Shown here: in pieces, positions 27,701 through 36,629 of the stretch | Numbering within the stretch: position 1 is the stretch's first letter | How the letters are laid out: the number at the start of each line of letters is the position of its first letter | Assembly: GCA_949152475.1 (NCBI GenBank) | Contig: OX424560.1 | Location: 7,750,001 to 7,814,000, forward strand | Direction of reading: 5' to 3' | DNA: 64,000 nucleotides | Source: Terebella lapidaria | Lineage: Eukaryota > Annelida > Polychaeta > Terebellida > Terebellidae | The notes under the pieces: generated by a model | Told to the model about the DNA's origin: nothing | Database searches by the model: none | Seen by the model: only the letters and a program-made list of their open reading frames with translations | Made by a program: the position numbers and the translations under genes

Positions 27701-30700
27701 GGTGTCAGATTTACAGAGGAAGCGAGCGAGGGCATTTGTGAGCTCACACAGGTGTCAGGATTTCACATGGTAAATTACGCAATATTTGCATGTCATTGTC
27801 AATCAGCTGACAGTAGCAATTGGAGGATATGGATGGTGTGGGGGGGGGGGGGGGGGGGGGGGGGGGAGGTTAGGATATGGATGGTGGTGGGGGGGGGGGG
27901 GGGGGGGGGGGGGGTTTGGGAGGGATGGAGATGAAAAGGGTGGGGGGGGGGCAGGGATTGGAATAGGGTGAGGAGGGGAGGCGAAGTAAGAAGGGCGGTA
28001 AACTTGCTAAAAAGCGGACACATGAGAAATCTGAATCTGATAAACATATCTAATTATTTTGATTACAGTGTAAATTGAATTTCTTCTTTCTCTCCTATTC
28101 CAACCAATATGCTAAGTATGCTAATCAGTGATGACAGCACTGATACTGATTAATGGATCAGTAATATTGTTTTTTGTTCATTATCATAATTATAACCTTC
28201 TCATCGCTTATGTGGCAATTCTCGATGCCTACAAATGCATGCAACACATTTGGACAAGATGCAACTGTTACATGTACTTTCAATCCGTTCAACGAAAAAT
28301 ATCAGTAAATACGCGAGGACATTAGGTACACTCTGGCAGTTACAGGTATCCACAGTCTATACAACACAATGCCATAAACTATGCATGTCAATGGTAGAAA
28401 AATCCCAGCCTAAAAATAGAACCACCCTCAAGTCAAGCAGGCTGTTCCACACGCACTTATGAATACATTTCCAATTTTGGTCAATGTTGCCATTGGTAAT
28501 CTCCCTTATCTAAGCTCTAACCCCCCACCACCCCCCTTTACCACAATTGTTTATAGATCTATACCAGCAATCATCTGGCAATCAACAGGGAATGACTCCA
28601 GGATCATCAACAAAGGAATTTTTTGCCTGGATTCTCCACCAACTATCACAGTATTATTGAGCCTATCCCCACACCCCATTCATATACGTGTACCTACCAA
28701 TAATAATAACCATGCCCATGGGAAAACGATTACCTGGTACCTGTCAGATACAACTGAACTCTACCACCACCACCCCCCTCCCCTACCCCAAACCATGATC
28801 CTTATTACAGCAAACCTGTGCCCTTCGTAATTATGCTGAACCTCATGACCTATGATGCTTCCTGTGCCCCCAAGAATAATCCTTCCCCCCACCATCTCTA
28901 ATGATGTTGACAATCCATACATGTATTGATTGGTAAGCTGTCAATATGGTCCTGTCCATATATACCCAGTGTCCACTTCACCTCTGGGGAATGTGACATT
29001 ATTCTGACATATCTCCCACCCCCATTACAATCATGGCAAGACTTCGGGGGTAACGATATTGTTGCCATAGCAACCACTGGAAATGTAAGCAACAAGTGGG
29101 TGAATGACAGTAGGTGGGACAACCTGCCATTCCAGAAAGGTTACCAGGGAAAATAAATTCTTTTTCCTGGTAGAAATCCATTCTGTCCCTATATATAGAG
29201 ATATGCCATTTAACATTCTATTGCTTTCCATGATTATAACATAACCTTTCTACAACTAATATTGTGAGGGTTAACTATACCCAATTATGTTTATTATATA
29301 ACACCCATGTATATTCGTATAAAGATTATGAAGGGTAAAGTTATAAATGATTCCATGAAATTTATACCACAGTGGCATGTAGTCCCAAATTGGCCTGAAA
29401 TCTTCTTCATGCTCTCGTAACTGAAGCAATACATGTTACGCCACCCTCCCCCACACTATTTCCCTATATAAATCTCTTCCCCCGGTGTCCCACATTTGGA
29501 CTGAGTGCGTCAATCCTGTCACAAGGCTGGAAATCCCCCCTACATCCATGGGGAAAACAAACTACCCCCTCATCAAACAGAGAGATACGCCAGCCCTCCC
29601 ACCCCCAAAGCCCCTTCTATATGTGGATATTCACTGTATCGATTTACACTTGGCCAACATCTCTTTCGGGTTTTTCTTTGGTCAGCGAAGACGATCCACA
29701 TTTAGTGACAATAGATTTATGGCAGCCATATACTCGAAGCTGGCCTTTCCTTTGTGATTAATGGACTGTACGGTGGATTCCCAGTATCATATTCCCCACG
29801 CACAGTTTACTCAGTACCCAGCTATATCATCAATACAGCCTACAAGTTTAACCCCCGTTTTCACCTCTTGGACGCATTTCCAGGCTTTCCATGTTTTCGA
29901 ACGTGAACCATCCATCATTATTCGTCTTGTAGATGGAGAACAAAAGGGGAAAATCACTTGGCTGCATGCACAAGTTGTTCGATTTGTTTTGCCACTGTGC
30001 TCAATAATCAGTGTTGACAATTGATTCCTGTTTATTCTGACCCCGCTGCACTGAATATAACAGAGTTCTAGTTAATACTGTATTAGGGAACAAGCAGGAT
30101 TTTCAAAACTTCATATTGTCTTTGACAACAGTCACAACACCCTCTTGATCACAAGCCATGACAACAGACAGCATTCGACAATACTGCCCAGTCCGACACC
30201 CTGCCCCCCTCCACCCCTTCATCACATACACACCCAACTTTTAAGGATGCAACAACTGTTGTTATTTTTGCACCTATGATTATCATAATACACACCTTGT
30301 AGAAGCAATTTCAATTGTCATGACATTCCTGGTCATTCCTGTAGCTTTAGTAGGCTACATAGACAAGTCCTGTACAGGCATCTTGTATTGTAATGTCGCA
30401 TGATACCAGGTGCAAAACAGAACCAAACATGAGAATCGACATGCCACTACCCGGTAATCTTTTTTTAGAGATCATGTTCTCCATCATATTAACACAGTTG
30501 CTGATGTGATAAATTTATCTCACATGCATTTTTTTTCATGAATAAATAACAAGATGCTGAAGGACATCGATGGGTGTGCTTGATAAAAAATACAGAAATT
30601 GGGCCATTCCACCAATTTACCATGTTGTGTACATGTATTTATTTATCTTTGGTATTTAGATGCTGTTTAATTATGTGTGTCACATGTAATGAATATGTGA

Positions 30701-33047
30701 GTTTAGAATTAGAAATTTCTGTTTACATAAAGCTTGTTAGGATATCATGGGATTGGAATAGCCTATTATACACCATGCCTCTTGAACATGTTTTTGTTTA
30801 AATGGCAAAGAAATTTGTTAATTGGCATAATGTCTGGATTTTCGTGGTTAATCAACTACAAAACTACTAAATTTGGTTTCAATTGCATATCTATTTATAG
30901 TACTTTTATTTATGTACTGGTTCGCATACCTGTATTTATAAGTTCCCGATTTGAACATTTTTTCCCCAATTTTTAAATATTGCTGCTGCATCCCCTTCCA
31001 ATAATAACTGTGGTAACAGAGTTGTGATTTATTTGGTTTATTGTTAAGCAAACTTGCATCAAAGACCCTATAACAGTATATACAGGGTCTTTGCTTGCAT
31101 TCTCACATGTTTTCAGAATTCAGCAAAAATCCAGTCATGCCTTCCTCTTTACCAAGCCAGTACTTCATAGTCACAACAATATCTTCATTTCAATAAAATA
31201 TCATACTTGTGTGTGGTTTACAATAGTGATATAGTGCAGACTTTCTCATGATGCATATAGGTTCTTGTACCTGTTTAACTTTTGCAATTTATAGATCATT
31301 TTGAATGGATTGCAGAAAAGCAATTCTCTGGTCGTGTATTCGTGATCACAGGATTGATACACTTCCTATCTTCTAAAACAGTTCTGTTTTCATAATAAGA
31401 TTGATCTGGCAGCTTTCATCTCAAAGAAATAACATTCAAATTTGAAGTCAATCTGATTAGGAATAGGGAAATACTGATGAAAACCACAAGAATAGGAATT
31501 TTTTTTTTTAAAAATCCTCACAATTAAGCCAGGCCTGGAAGCCATAGGATTAGGACAATTAATCTGGTGTCACAAAGTTCCAACCAATATGTAAACAGCT
31601 ATAGTCCTTAAACAAATATTTCTGTAACTTTTCATAGTACATGTACATGTACATGTATGGGCCTAAATGTACATATTGATAATTAAGCCCCTATAACAAT
31701 ACCCAATCTTCCCTCACAATTTTGTATATCCTGCATGCATTTTGCTCATATGAAAGTCCTAAACACACACATGCAGTGCACATTATCCTGTTATGGCAAA
31801 AAATACCCTACATCCCATGACCAAGTACATTGTTACACATATCCTGTTTCACTTTTTTTTCAAAGGGACATGTTATGTATAACATATTGGAGTTCATGTT
31901 GATTTTTATTTAATGCATTATTTAACATGGGTACATGGTTGTATAAGCTACATGACTACGACAATTAATCTAATTTTAAAAAGTTCCAACCAATGTGAAA
32001 ACACCCATTATTATAAAGCAATAAATTTATACAATGCACTATACAGTATATGTTTAGATCTATAAAATGTGTTGATAAGTATTTATACATATATATTGTA
32101 TCAGAAACCCATAATGGGTTTCTGATTTCTCACAAATTTATTGTCATTCGATTGCAGTAAATACTCCATATGAATAAAATAAAATATAGATCTACAATTA
32201 CATAAGTTCATTCACTGATACAATTCGAAAGAAAGAAGCCTAAGTTAATGCCTAGGTCACATACAGGTAGAGGACCAGATGTTGAACAGTACCAAATGTC
32301 GAACACAGTTCTTTACTCTATCAGTGCTCAAAGAGGACGAAATTAATTTAAAATTTCATGAGTATGGTTTGCCTACATCGAACATTTGCATGTTGTGCAG
32401 TCACTTATGTTCATGCCTTTCTGAGCAATGATAAACTTCTTCCATATTTTATTTTTATAAACAAATTCCATATTTTGTCACTGTTCGACATTTGGTCCCC
32501 GGCCTGAAAAAATTGGAGATATATATATGCATATATTTTATTGTCATGCATATGCTAGATCTACATCAAATATAGGCCATAGACAATTACATATGGTTCA
32601 AGGATATATAATTAATTTACTCTGGATGAAGTTCAATGGATGTAATGGATGTTATGAAAACAACGGACCCATGACCCTCTAATTGGTGCTCAAGGGGGCA
32701 ATATTATTTGTGCACCCATGCGCGACATGTCAACACGTTATTTTTATGATTCATCATCTTGGGGGGTTTGATTATATCCCGGAAACGCGAATTCACAATC
32801 CATTTTATGTTAGGTATATCCATGTATTCCAAACATAACTTCTATCAGTGAATTCCGATCACGAATCTGACATATGGAATAACCCACAATTGTGTATTGT
32901 ATATCCAGTGCTGTCGTTGGCCATATATGGCATATGTCACTTACCAAGAAACCCCGAATATATTGACGTATCGGCGTGGATTAAGCCCACGATCACCGCC
33001 AATAGGGCCAACTTCAGCGCCCATGTCATTCTTGATACTTCCAGCAT
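9678..33047 (-). CDS. PTPRN: IA-2 / PTPRN-type receptor tyrosine phosphatase-like protein, 5' half (ten exons, 3' half outside or unseen)
   Basis: Ten exons read on the minus strand join without a stop into about 516 N-terminal residues. The family (IA-2, IA-2beta, worm IDA-1) consists of single-pass proteins of neuroendocrine dense-core vesicles with a cytoplasmic pseudophosphatase domain. Seen here are a signal peptide (residues ~1-25), then a RESP18-homology domain (~35-115) with cysteine spacing C-x6-C-x5-C-x8-C, identical to my memory of human IA-2, ending LFGSCQ. Next come WDDLYTQCVLS (vertebrate WHDDLTQYVIS), an acidic Tyr/Pro/Asp-rich stalk with a possible convertase site KSHKR/DD, and the membrane-proximal ectodomain (KADAAKILYVLTHLLGL, GVEINFRVNENPLGL). 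Every junction keeps phase (1,1,1,1,1,1,1,2,2,1). The transmembrane and phosphatase exons were not found between 1 and 9,677, so the gene probably continues left. PTPRN versus PTPRN2 cannot be separated; invertebrates usually have one gene. Confidence 0.92.
10056..10142 (-). CDS. PTPRN: PTPRN exon 9: mature ectodomain
   Basis: An 87-nt exon between gtttgacag/ and AG/gtgaaaattt. It encodes IPSKADAAKILYVLTHLLGL and SDTSFSE, equivalent to the vertebrate helix PLSLAAGVKLLEILAEHVHM. This alignment, from memory, is one of the strongest family signals here. Confidence 0.9.
10515..10644 (-). CDS. PTPRN: PTPRN exon 8: entry to the membrane-proximal ectodomain
   Basis: A 130-nt exon between gtttccag/ and /gtacgtgtac, phase 1 in and 2 out. 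It encodes DETTTKHHRHDNHFEDSMQP and then SAIVDVGKAYVKVRP. The latter corresponds to the family's EYGYIVTD-like first strand of the mature ectodomain. The His-rich stretch HHRHDNH is unusual. Confidence 0.87.
10924..11064 (-). CDS. PTPRN: PTPRN exon 7: acidic luminal segment
   Basis: A 141-nt exon between catctgtacag/ and G/gtgtgttat. It encodes EPEIAEEGLTVTDKVEPPID, then TPALDPGIHTAIKKEKLNAE and LLADYPD. It is acidic with one Lys-rich patch (KKEK) that could be a processing site. The frame agrees with exons 6 and 8. Confidence 0.85.
11581..11706 (-). CDS. PTPRN: PTPRN exon 6: luminal helical segment
   Basis: A 126-nt exon between cttttctcag/ and G/gtaattccg. It encodes KVSSLPDEQIERLTKYVDGM, resembling the L-x-P-E-Q-L-x-x-L segment found before the membrane-proximal ectodomain of vertebrate IA-2, then LSSLRGSEANQDQVAMETD. 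An open frame continues past the donor, but the phase-1 donor joins perfectly to exon 7. Confidence 0.85.
12059..12118 (-). CDS. PTPRN: PTPRN exon 5: luminal linker helix
   Basis: A 60-nt exon between cttgaacag/ and G/gttcgtactc. It encodes MLVAAIEKDDAKLLDDLLQ, probably helical. Phase 1 at both ends keeps the frame between exons 4 and 6. Confidence 0.8.
12432..12497 (-). CDS. PTPRN: PTPRN exon 4: luminal linker
   Basis: A 66-nt exon between ctttcag/ and /gtaagtaaat, phase 1 in and out. It encodes GDGFPDNLDSKVLPPASEED, an acidic linker without a recognisable motif. It is accepted because both splice sites match consensus and the frame links exons 3 and 5. Confidence 0.8.
12821..13340. repeat. 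~80-bp tandem repeat, three copies, the third displaced by a LINE insertion
   Basis: Units beginning CTGTAAACCATCAC start near 12,826, 12,906 and 13,246. Each continues CTTGCCACAAATCCTTATG..AAACTTCAACTTAAATTTG. The first two are 80 bp apart. The third is 340 bp on because a retroposon interrupts the array. Confidence 0.8.
12988..13247 (+). mobile_element. 5'-truncated LINE 3' end with (ATCT)n tail
   Basis: About 260 bp is inserted into the 80-bp tandem array. It reads MNELFYECDLTNVAKYVYNI, the kind of C-terminus seen at the end of non-LTR ORF2 proteins, then a stop, a hairpin (GTTGCCTTTTGTAAGGCCTT), AATAAA-like DNA and a TCTATCTATCTATC tail. TATAC flanks both sides and looks like a short target duplication. 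The clade cannot be assigned from this fragment. Confidence 0.65.
13725..14395. mobile_element. TIR element carrying a HIRAN-like ORF
   Basis: A 671-bp element whose ends are inverted copies of TACCGTAAAGTACCTAATAG. The right end has a second partial copy (CTTCTATTAGGTA tandem). It carries a plus-strand ORF (13,911-14,240) and a C16 tract. No transposase is visible, so it is non-autonomous. The superfamily is unknown to me. Confidence 0.75.
13911..14240 (+). CDS. HIRAN-like domain protein fragment inside a transposon
   Basis: A 109-codon ORF. After a short leader it reads GEKLVCEAEVDNKHDRFAVA, IVKNQSVVGHIPRENSRVSH and FFLKRDGQIIAAVIG. This pattern (G-E-x-L-x-C-E-x-E-x-x-N-x-H-D-R-x-A-V-A, then V-x-G-H-x-P-R-E-x-S) is that of HIRAN-like proteins multiplied in sponge, cnidarian and invertebrate genomes, often linked to transposons. 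HIRAN domains bind DNA ends in HLTF-type proteins; that role here is only inference. The C-terminus runs into a poly-C tract read as prolines, so the true end is uncertain. It could be a captured host domain or a transposon gene remnant. Expression is unknown. Confidence 0.6.
   Translation: MRLPAMASPDTPENNLSPEIGEKLVCEAEVDNKHDRFAVAIVKNQSVVGHIPRENSRVSHFFLKRDGQIIAAVIGHQHKTRPVIGSQPVTIGSYPCTSPPPPPLQNLVY
14661..15359 (-). CDS. PTPRN: PTPRN exon 3: rest of RESP18-homology domain and acidic luminal region
   Basis: A 699-nt exon runs from tcgtttcag/ to G/gtttgtgttc. It begins DRLFGSCQRMNERKDGYQYM and continues with LRDLEVEVTILVRDGYTWDD and YTQCVLSNILLSFRRQ, the recognisable RESP18-homology core. The remainder is rich in Asp, Glu, Tyr and Pro, with YSL- and EEYP-type repeats and dibasic sites (QQKKDE, KSHKRDD) suitable for prohormone convertases, as known for IA-2 maturation. 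No stop interrupts it. It is the longest exon of the gene in view. Confidence 0.93.
17590..17789. other. Assembly gap of exactly 200 N
   Basis: The run of N is a standard placeholder length. The 15 bases before it (CTGCAGCCATTCATA) recur as the first bases after it, so the flanking contigs probably overlap and no sequence may be missing. Confidence 0.98.
23695..23901. mobile_element. MITE copy 2 (partner at 659-860)
   Basis: A 207-bp element with the same ends as copy 1. It includes a perfect internal palindrome, AAAACGCGCTCTAGGCGCGTTTT-like (23,821-23,845), not present in copy 1. The ends resemble TCTAAACCC.GAAATATTAG on both strands. Confidence 0.65.
24879..24929 (-). CDS. PTPRN: PTPRN exon 2: first cysteines of RESP18-homology domain
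   Basis: This 51-nt exon is flanked by tattttgcag/ and /gtgagtta. It encodes GCRFSESVCRLNEECVD, which matches the cysteine spacing of the vertebrate IA-2 sequence that starts GCLFDRRLC. The domain serves in dense-core granule targeting in the family. It is isolated by introns of about 8.0 kb (upstream) and 9.5 kb (downstream), so single-frame ORF searches miss it. It was identified from phase continuity with exons 1 and 3 and from the cysteine pattern. Confidence 0.9.
24930..32944. other. PTPRN intron 1 (8 kb)
   Basis: A large first intron with no supportable exon. It holds two very long G tracts (27,840-27,866 and 27,889-27,914) separated by a short GGATATGGATGGT spacer. Also seen are an X-box-like palindrome at 29,061, tandem ACATGT (31,636-31,658), and short hairpins at 31,070 (around CCCTATAACAGTATATACAGGG) and 32,103 (AGAAACCCATAATGGGTTTCT, written here as positions only for its arms). 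Confidence 0.7.
32945..33047 (-). CDS. PTPRN: PTPRN exon 1: start codon and signal peptide
   Basis: The exon opens at an ATG (33,047-33,045), with an in-frame stop shortly upstream; a second in-frame ATG lies at 33,029-33,027. The encoded start MLEVSRMTWALKLALLAVIV is a classic signal peptide: basic residues, a hydrophobic core, then IHA/DTS as a likely cleavage site. The second ATG gives the more compact signal peptide and may be the true start. The exon ends at a consensus donor (G/gtaagtgac) in phase 1. The single G completes the Gly in front of the first cysteine of the next exon. Confidence 0.85.
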
Positions 33048-33194
33048 ATCTACTGCATCTTGTCCGGTCCCGATCTCCTCCAAAATTAACTATATTTATC
33101 AACAAACGCTGCTGTCAAAAACGATCATATGCTGTCAAACATTTCTCCCCGTGTTCATGTTGTTTCCCAACGAGCCTCGCTCTGGCCACCACCT

Positions 33195-33345
33195 CATTAC
33201 ATATTCATAAGGGGCACCTGCTCTGACGTCACACTGACGAAGGCGCCATTCACTGCGCCTCGCACCCGCTCGATAGCTATTGACCGCCTCCCCGCCAACG
33301 TTCTGAGATCGCGGGGGAGGAATTCACTGGCTATAAACGATTGAA
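33195..33345 (-). promoter_or_regulatory. Putative PTPRN promoter with CRE and GC-rich box
   Basis: About 180 bp upstream of the PTPRN start lies a full palindromic CRE, TGACGTCA (33,224-33,231). Near it are an E-box CAGGTG and a GC-rich stretch with a GGCGGGGAGGCGG run on the minus strand. This is a local GC island in AT-rich DNA. CRE control is established for vertebrate granin and other dense-core-vesicle genes. Promoter function here is inferred from position and motif only. Confidence 0.5.
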
Positions 33346-33584
33346 TTGTGTTGTTTTCATACGAAATCGGGCACAAAAACTCTGAGATCAATATACACAA
33401 TATGGGAAAATCATGTAATTTTTTACAACAACTTGTTACCAATTTCTTATCTGATCTGTGAATCTGTATCATCAACTGATCATTTTCCAATACATTGTAA
33501 GTATTTCGTCCACATTTTATCTTCGAAAGTTTACTGGTGAACCTTTCTGAAATTTGCACAAAAATGAATGAACATATTTTAAGA

Positions 33585-34441
33585 GAAGCCCAGAACGGCC
33601 AGCTAGTATTTTTCTAGAGTTTGAATTTGTCTAGTTATTTTTTTCGAAATCCTGAGAAATATTTTCAAGATTTCGACTTTTTGAATTTTCGTTCTTTTGA
33701 CTTTTCGTTTTTTCGAATTTTCGTTTTTTTGACTTTTTGACTTTTTGACTTTTCGTTTTTTCGTTTTTTCGACTTTTTGACTTTTCGAATTTTCGTTTTT
33801 TCGACTTTTCGTTTTTTTGACTTTTTGACTTTTCGAATTTTCGTTTTTTCGACTTTTCGTTTTTTCGATATGTTGACTTTTCGAATTTTCGACTTTTCGA
33901 ATTTTCGACTTTTTGAATTTTCGTTTTTTCGACTTTTTGAATTTTCGTTTTTTCGACTTTTTGATTTTTCGAATTTTCGTTTTTTGACTTTTCGAATTTT
34001 CGTTTTTTCGACTTTTTTATTTTTCGTTTTTTCGAATCTAATGGATTATAGGTGATCTCTACGGAAGCCCAGAACGGCCAGCTAGTATTTTTCTAGAGTT
34101 TGAATTTGTCTAGTTATTTTTTTCGAAATCCTGAGAAATATTTTCAAGATTTCGACTTTTTGAATTTTCGTTTTTTTGACTTTTCGAATTTTCGTTTTTT
34201 TGACTTTTCGTTTTTTCGACTTTTTGACTTTTCGAATTTTCGTTTTTTTGACTTTTCGTTTTTTTGACTTTTTGATTTTTCGAATTTTCGTTTTTTCGAC
34301 TTTTCGTTTTTTCGATATTTTGACTTTTCGAATTTTCGACTTTTTGAATTTTCGTTTTTTTGACTTTTTGATTTTTCGTTTTTTCGACTTTTTGATTTTT
34401 CGTTTTTTTGACTTTTCGTTTTTTCGAATTTTCGTTTTTTC
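33585..34441. repeat. TTCG-rich simple-motif repeat, direct copies A and B
   Basis: Two copies each begin AGCCCAGAACGGCCAGCTAG (33,588 and 34,068). They continue through TTTTTCTAGAGTTTGAATTT and end in hundreds of bases built from short words (TTTTTGAC, TTTTCG, TTTTTTCGA, ATTTTCG) in varying order. The first ends CGAATCTAATGGATTATAGG. The open frames inside (Phe/Arg-rich on one strand, Lys/Ser-rich on the other) are by-products of these words. Confidence 0.85.
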
Positions 34442-34598
34442 GACTTTTCGTTTTTTCGACTTTTTGACTATTGCAATCATGTCTATGTGAGTACATGTAC
34501 ATTCAACATGTTCAATAACCAAGTCTATGGACATGTATACATGGCCCCTTGATTCCCCAACACACACTTTTTCCAAGGAAATGTGATAGCCTTCAATA

Positions 34599-35713
34599 GA
34601 GTATCCTAGCTATGACTAAGAAATGTCTGTGTTATTTGCGATATTTTCTACTAATATTCAATTAATTAATCATGGTCACAATCAGATTATGCTCATAACC
34701 CTGCAGAGATCACCTATAATCCATTAGATTCGAAAAAACGAAAAATCAAAAAGTAAAAAAAACGAAAATTCGAAAAATCAAAAAAGTCGAAAAAAACGAA
34801 AAGTAAAACAGTCGAAAAAACGAAAATTCAAAAAGTCGAAAATTCGAAAAGTCAAAATATCGAAAAAACGAAAAGTCGAAACAACGAAAATTCGAAAAAT
34901 CAAAAAGTCAAAAAAACGAAAAGTCAAAAAAACGAAAATTCGAAAAGTCAAAAAGTCAAAAAGTCGAAAAAACGAAGAAGTCGAAAAAACGAAAATTCGA
35001 AAAGTCAAAAAAACGAAAATTCAAAAAGTCGAAATCTTGAAAATATTTCTCAGGATTTCGAAAAAAATAACTAGACAAATTCAAACTCTAGAAAAATACT
35101 AGCTGGCCGTTCTGGGCTTCCGTAGATCTCTGCAGGGTTATGAGCATAATCTACGGAAGCCCAGAACGGCCAGCTAGTATTTTTCTAGAGTTTGAATTTG
35201 TCTAGTTATTTTTTTCGAAATCCTGAGAAATATTTTCAAGATTTCGACTTTTTGAATTTTCGTTTTTTTTACTTTTCGTTTTTTTGACTTTTCGTTTTTT
35301 CGAATTTTCGTTTTTTCGACTTTTTGACTTTTCGACTTTTTGACTTTTCGAATTTTCGTTTTCTTGACTTTTCGTTTTTTTTACTTTTTGATTTTTCGAA
35401 TTTTCGTTTTTTCGACTTTTCGTTTTTTCGATATTTTGACTTTTCGACTTTTTGAATTTTCGATTTTTTTAATTTTCGTTTTTTCGACTTTTTGATTTTT
35501 CGCATTTTCGTTTTTTTGACTTTTCGTTTTTTGAATTTTCGAATTTTCGATTTTTCGACTTTTTGATGTTTCGTTTTTTCGAATCTAATGGATTATAGGT
35601 GATCTCTGCAGGGTTATGAGCATAATCTGATTGTGACCATGATTAATTAATTGAATATTAGTAGAAAATATCGCAAATAACACAGACATTTCTTAGTCAT
35701 AGCTAGGATACTC
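34599..35713. mobile_element. Nested foldback element inserted in the left arm of the larger palindrome
   Basis: This 1.1-kb unit begins GAGTATCCTAGCTATGACTA and ends with its exact reverse complement. The inverted arms continue through the TTCG-rich repeats (units C and D) to a short spacer near 35,128-35,148. TA flanks both ends. The undisturbed right arm of the large palindrome (near 38,545) lacks it, which gives an internal empty-site control. Confidence 0.8.
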
Positions 35714-36527
35714 TATTCACAGTCGTCAACGTGCGCACAGGATTCCTGTAGCGGAGTTACAGGAAGCCTGCAAAAAACAACAACATAATCTGAGAAAATT
35801 GATGGTGGGTGGGTATTTTTGGTTGGAAACACATCCCAAACGAGGTTTCCAGCAAAGCGACTTAGCAGATAGACTAACATAAAGATATTCTTTTGAGTGG
35901 TAGTTTTATTTGTTGTTGACACCTTCGTTATTATTAACTATAAACACATGAAGTGAGATTATTCCTCAATTATCGTCCGATTGCCCCTTTGTCTACATGA
36001 AATCACCACTGCTAATGTGCATGGGGGTTTATTGGTTCACAGTTGATCAAATTCAACAGTTAATGGGAGGTGACACTTGTCTGTTTGTGTTTGTCAAGCA
36101 ATTGTTTATCGTAGCACACACGAGATATGTGCTGCAGGATTCACGTAACAGGCGCTGAAGTATTCACGTAACAGGCGCTTCAGTGTTCAAGTAACACTGG
36201 ATGTAAAATTGCCCTAAAATTTTTCTTTTCACTAAATGAACTTTGTACACATCAATATAAACACATACAAAGGTTAGATTCATGGATTGTGCATTGTACT
36301 GGAAAAGTACAAGCATATAGGCTGCATTATTCCTGGCTGGATCTCATCAATTGGCAATGCAAGTACCACTAGATGTAAAATTGTCCCCGAATCTCTCTTT
36401 CCACTAAATTTACAGCAAAATTATTTGTTATATTTAACAACTGGAACGGTATAATATGTATGTACACTATACATAAACTGAATATATACAGTGCTCACCA
36501 TGACCTCACTGATCAGTATTCGTGATT

Positions 36528-36629
36528 GGGACCAGCGTGGGACTGGATGCAGTGTTGTACAATGTCATCCGTTTGCTCTGATGAGAAACTGCAGTACCCA
36601 CAGTCACCAGCCATAATACTTCTCTCTAG
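36528..36629 (-). CDS. Small C2H2 zinc-finger ORF inside an insert in one palindrome arm
   Basis: On the minus strand, MAGDCGYCSFSSEQTDDIVQ is followed by HCIQSHAGPNHEY and a stop. This gives one C-x2-C-x12-H-x5-H finger. A possible acceptor (tttgttag/) lies upstream and a donor-like GTGAGC downstream. The surrounding ~270 bp is absent from the opposite arm, so it was acquired by one arm or lost from the other. Single fingers of this kind are common in transposon proteins. Whether it is expressed is unknown. An upstream ATG extends the frame to 36,716. Confidence 0.35.

Noticed and set aside
27566..27934. Glycine-rich ORF of 122 codons (and Pro-rich shadow at 27,799)
   Set aside because: Open only because of the two G26-27 tracts. 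The preceding sequence has no domain.
31636..31658. Tandem ACATGT words as a regulatory element
   Set aside because: TACATGTA words are scattered over the whole window, so this looks like background composition or a microsatellite rather than a specific site.
34082..34576. Lys/Ser-rich ORF of 164 codons (and similar ones at 33,777, 34,110, 34,176, 34,778, 35,269)
   Set aside because: It is a translation of the TTCG-word repeat. Both strands and several frames are open for the same reason, and no start, splice or domain evidence exists.
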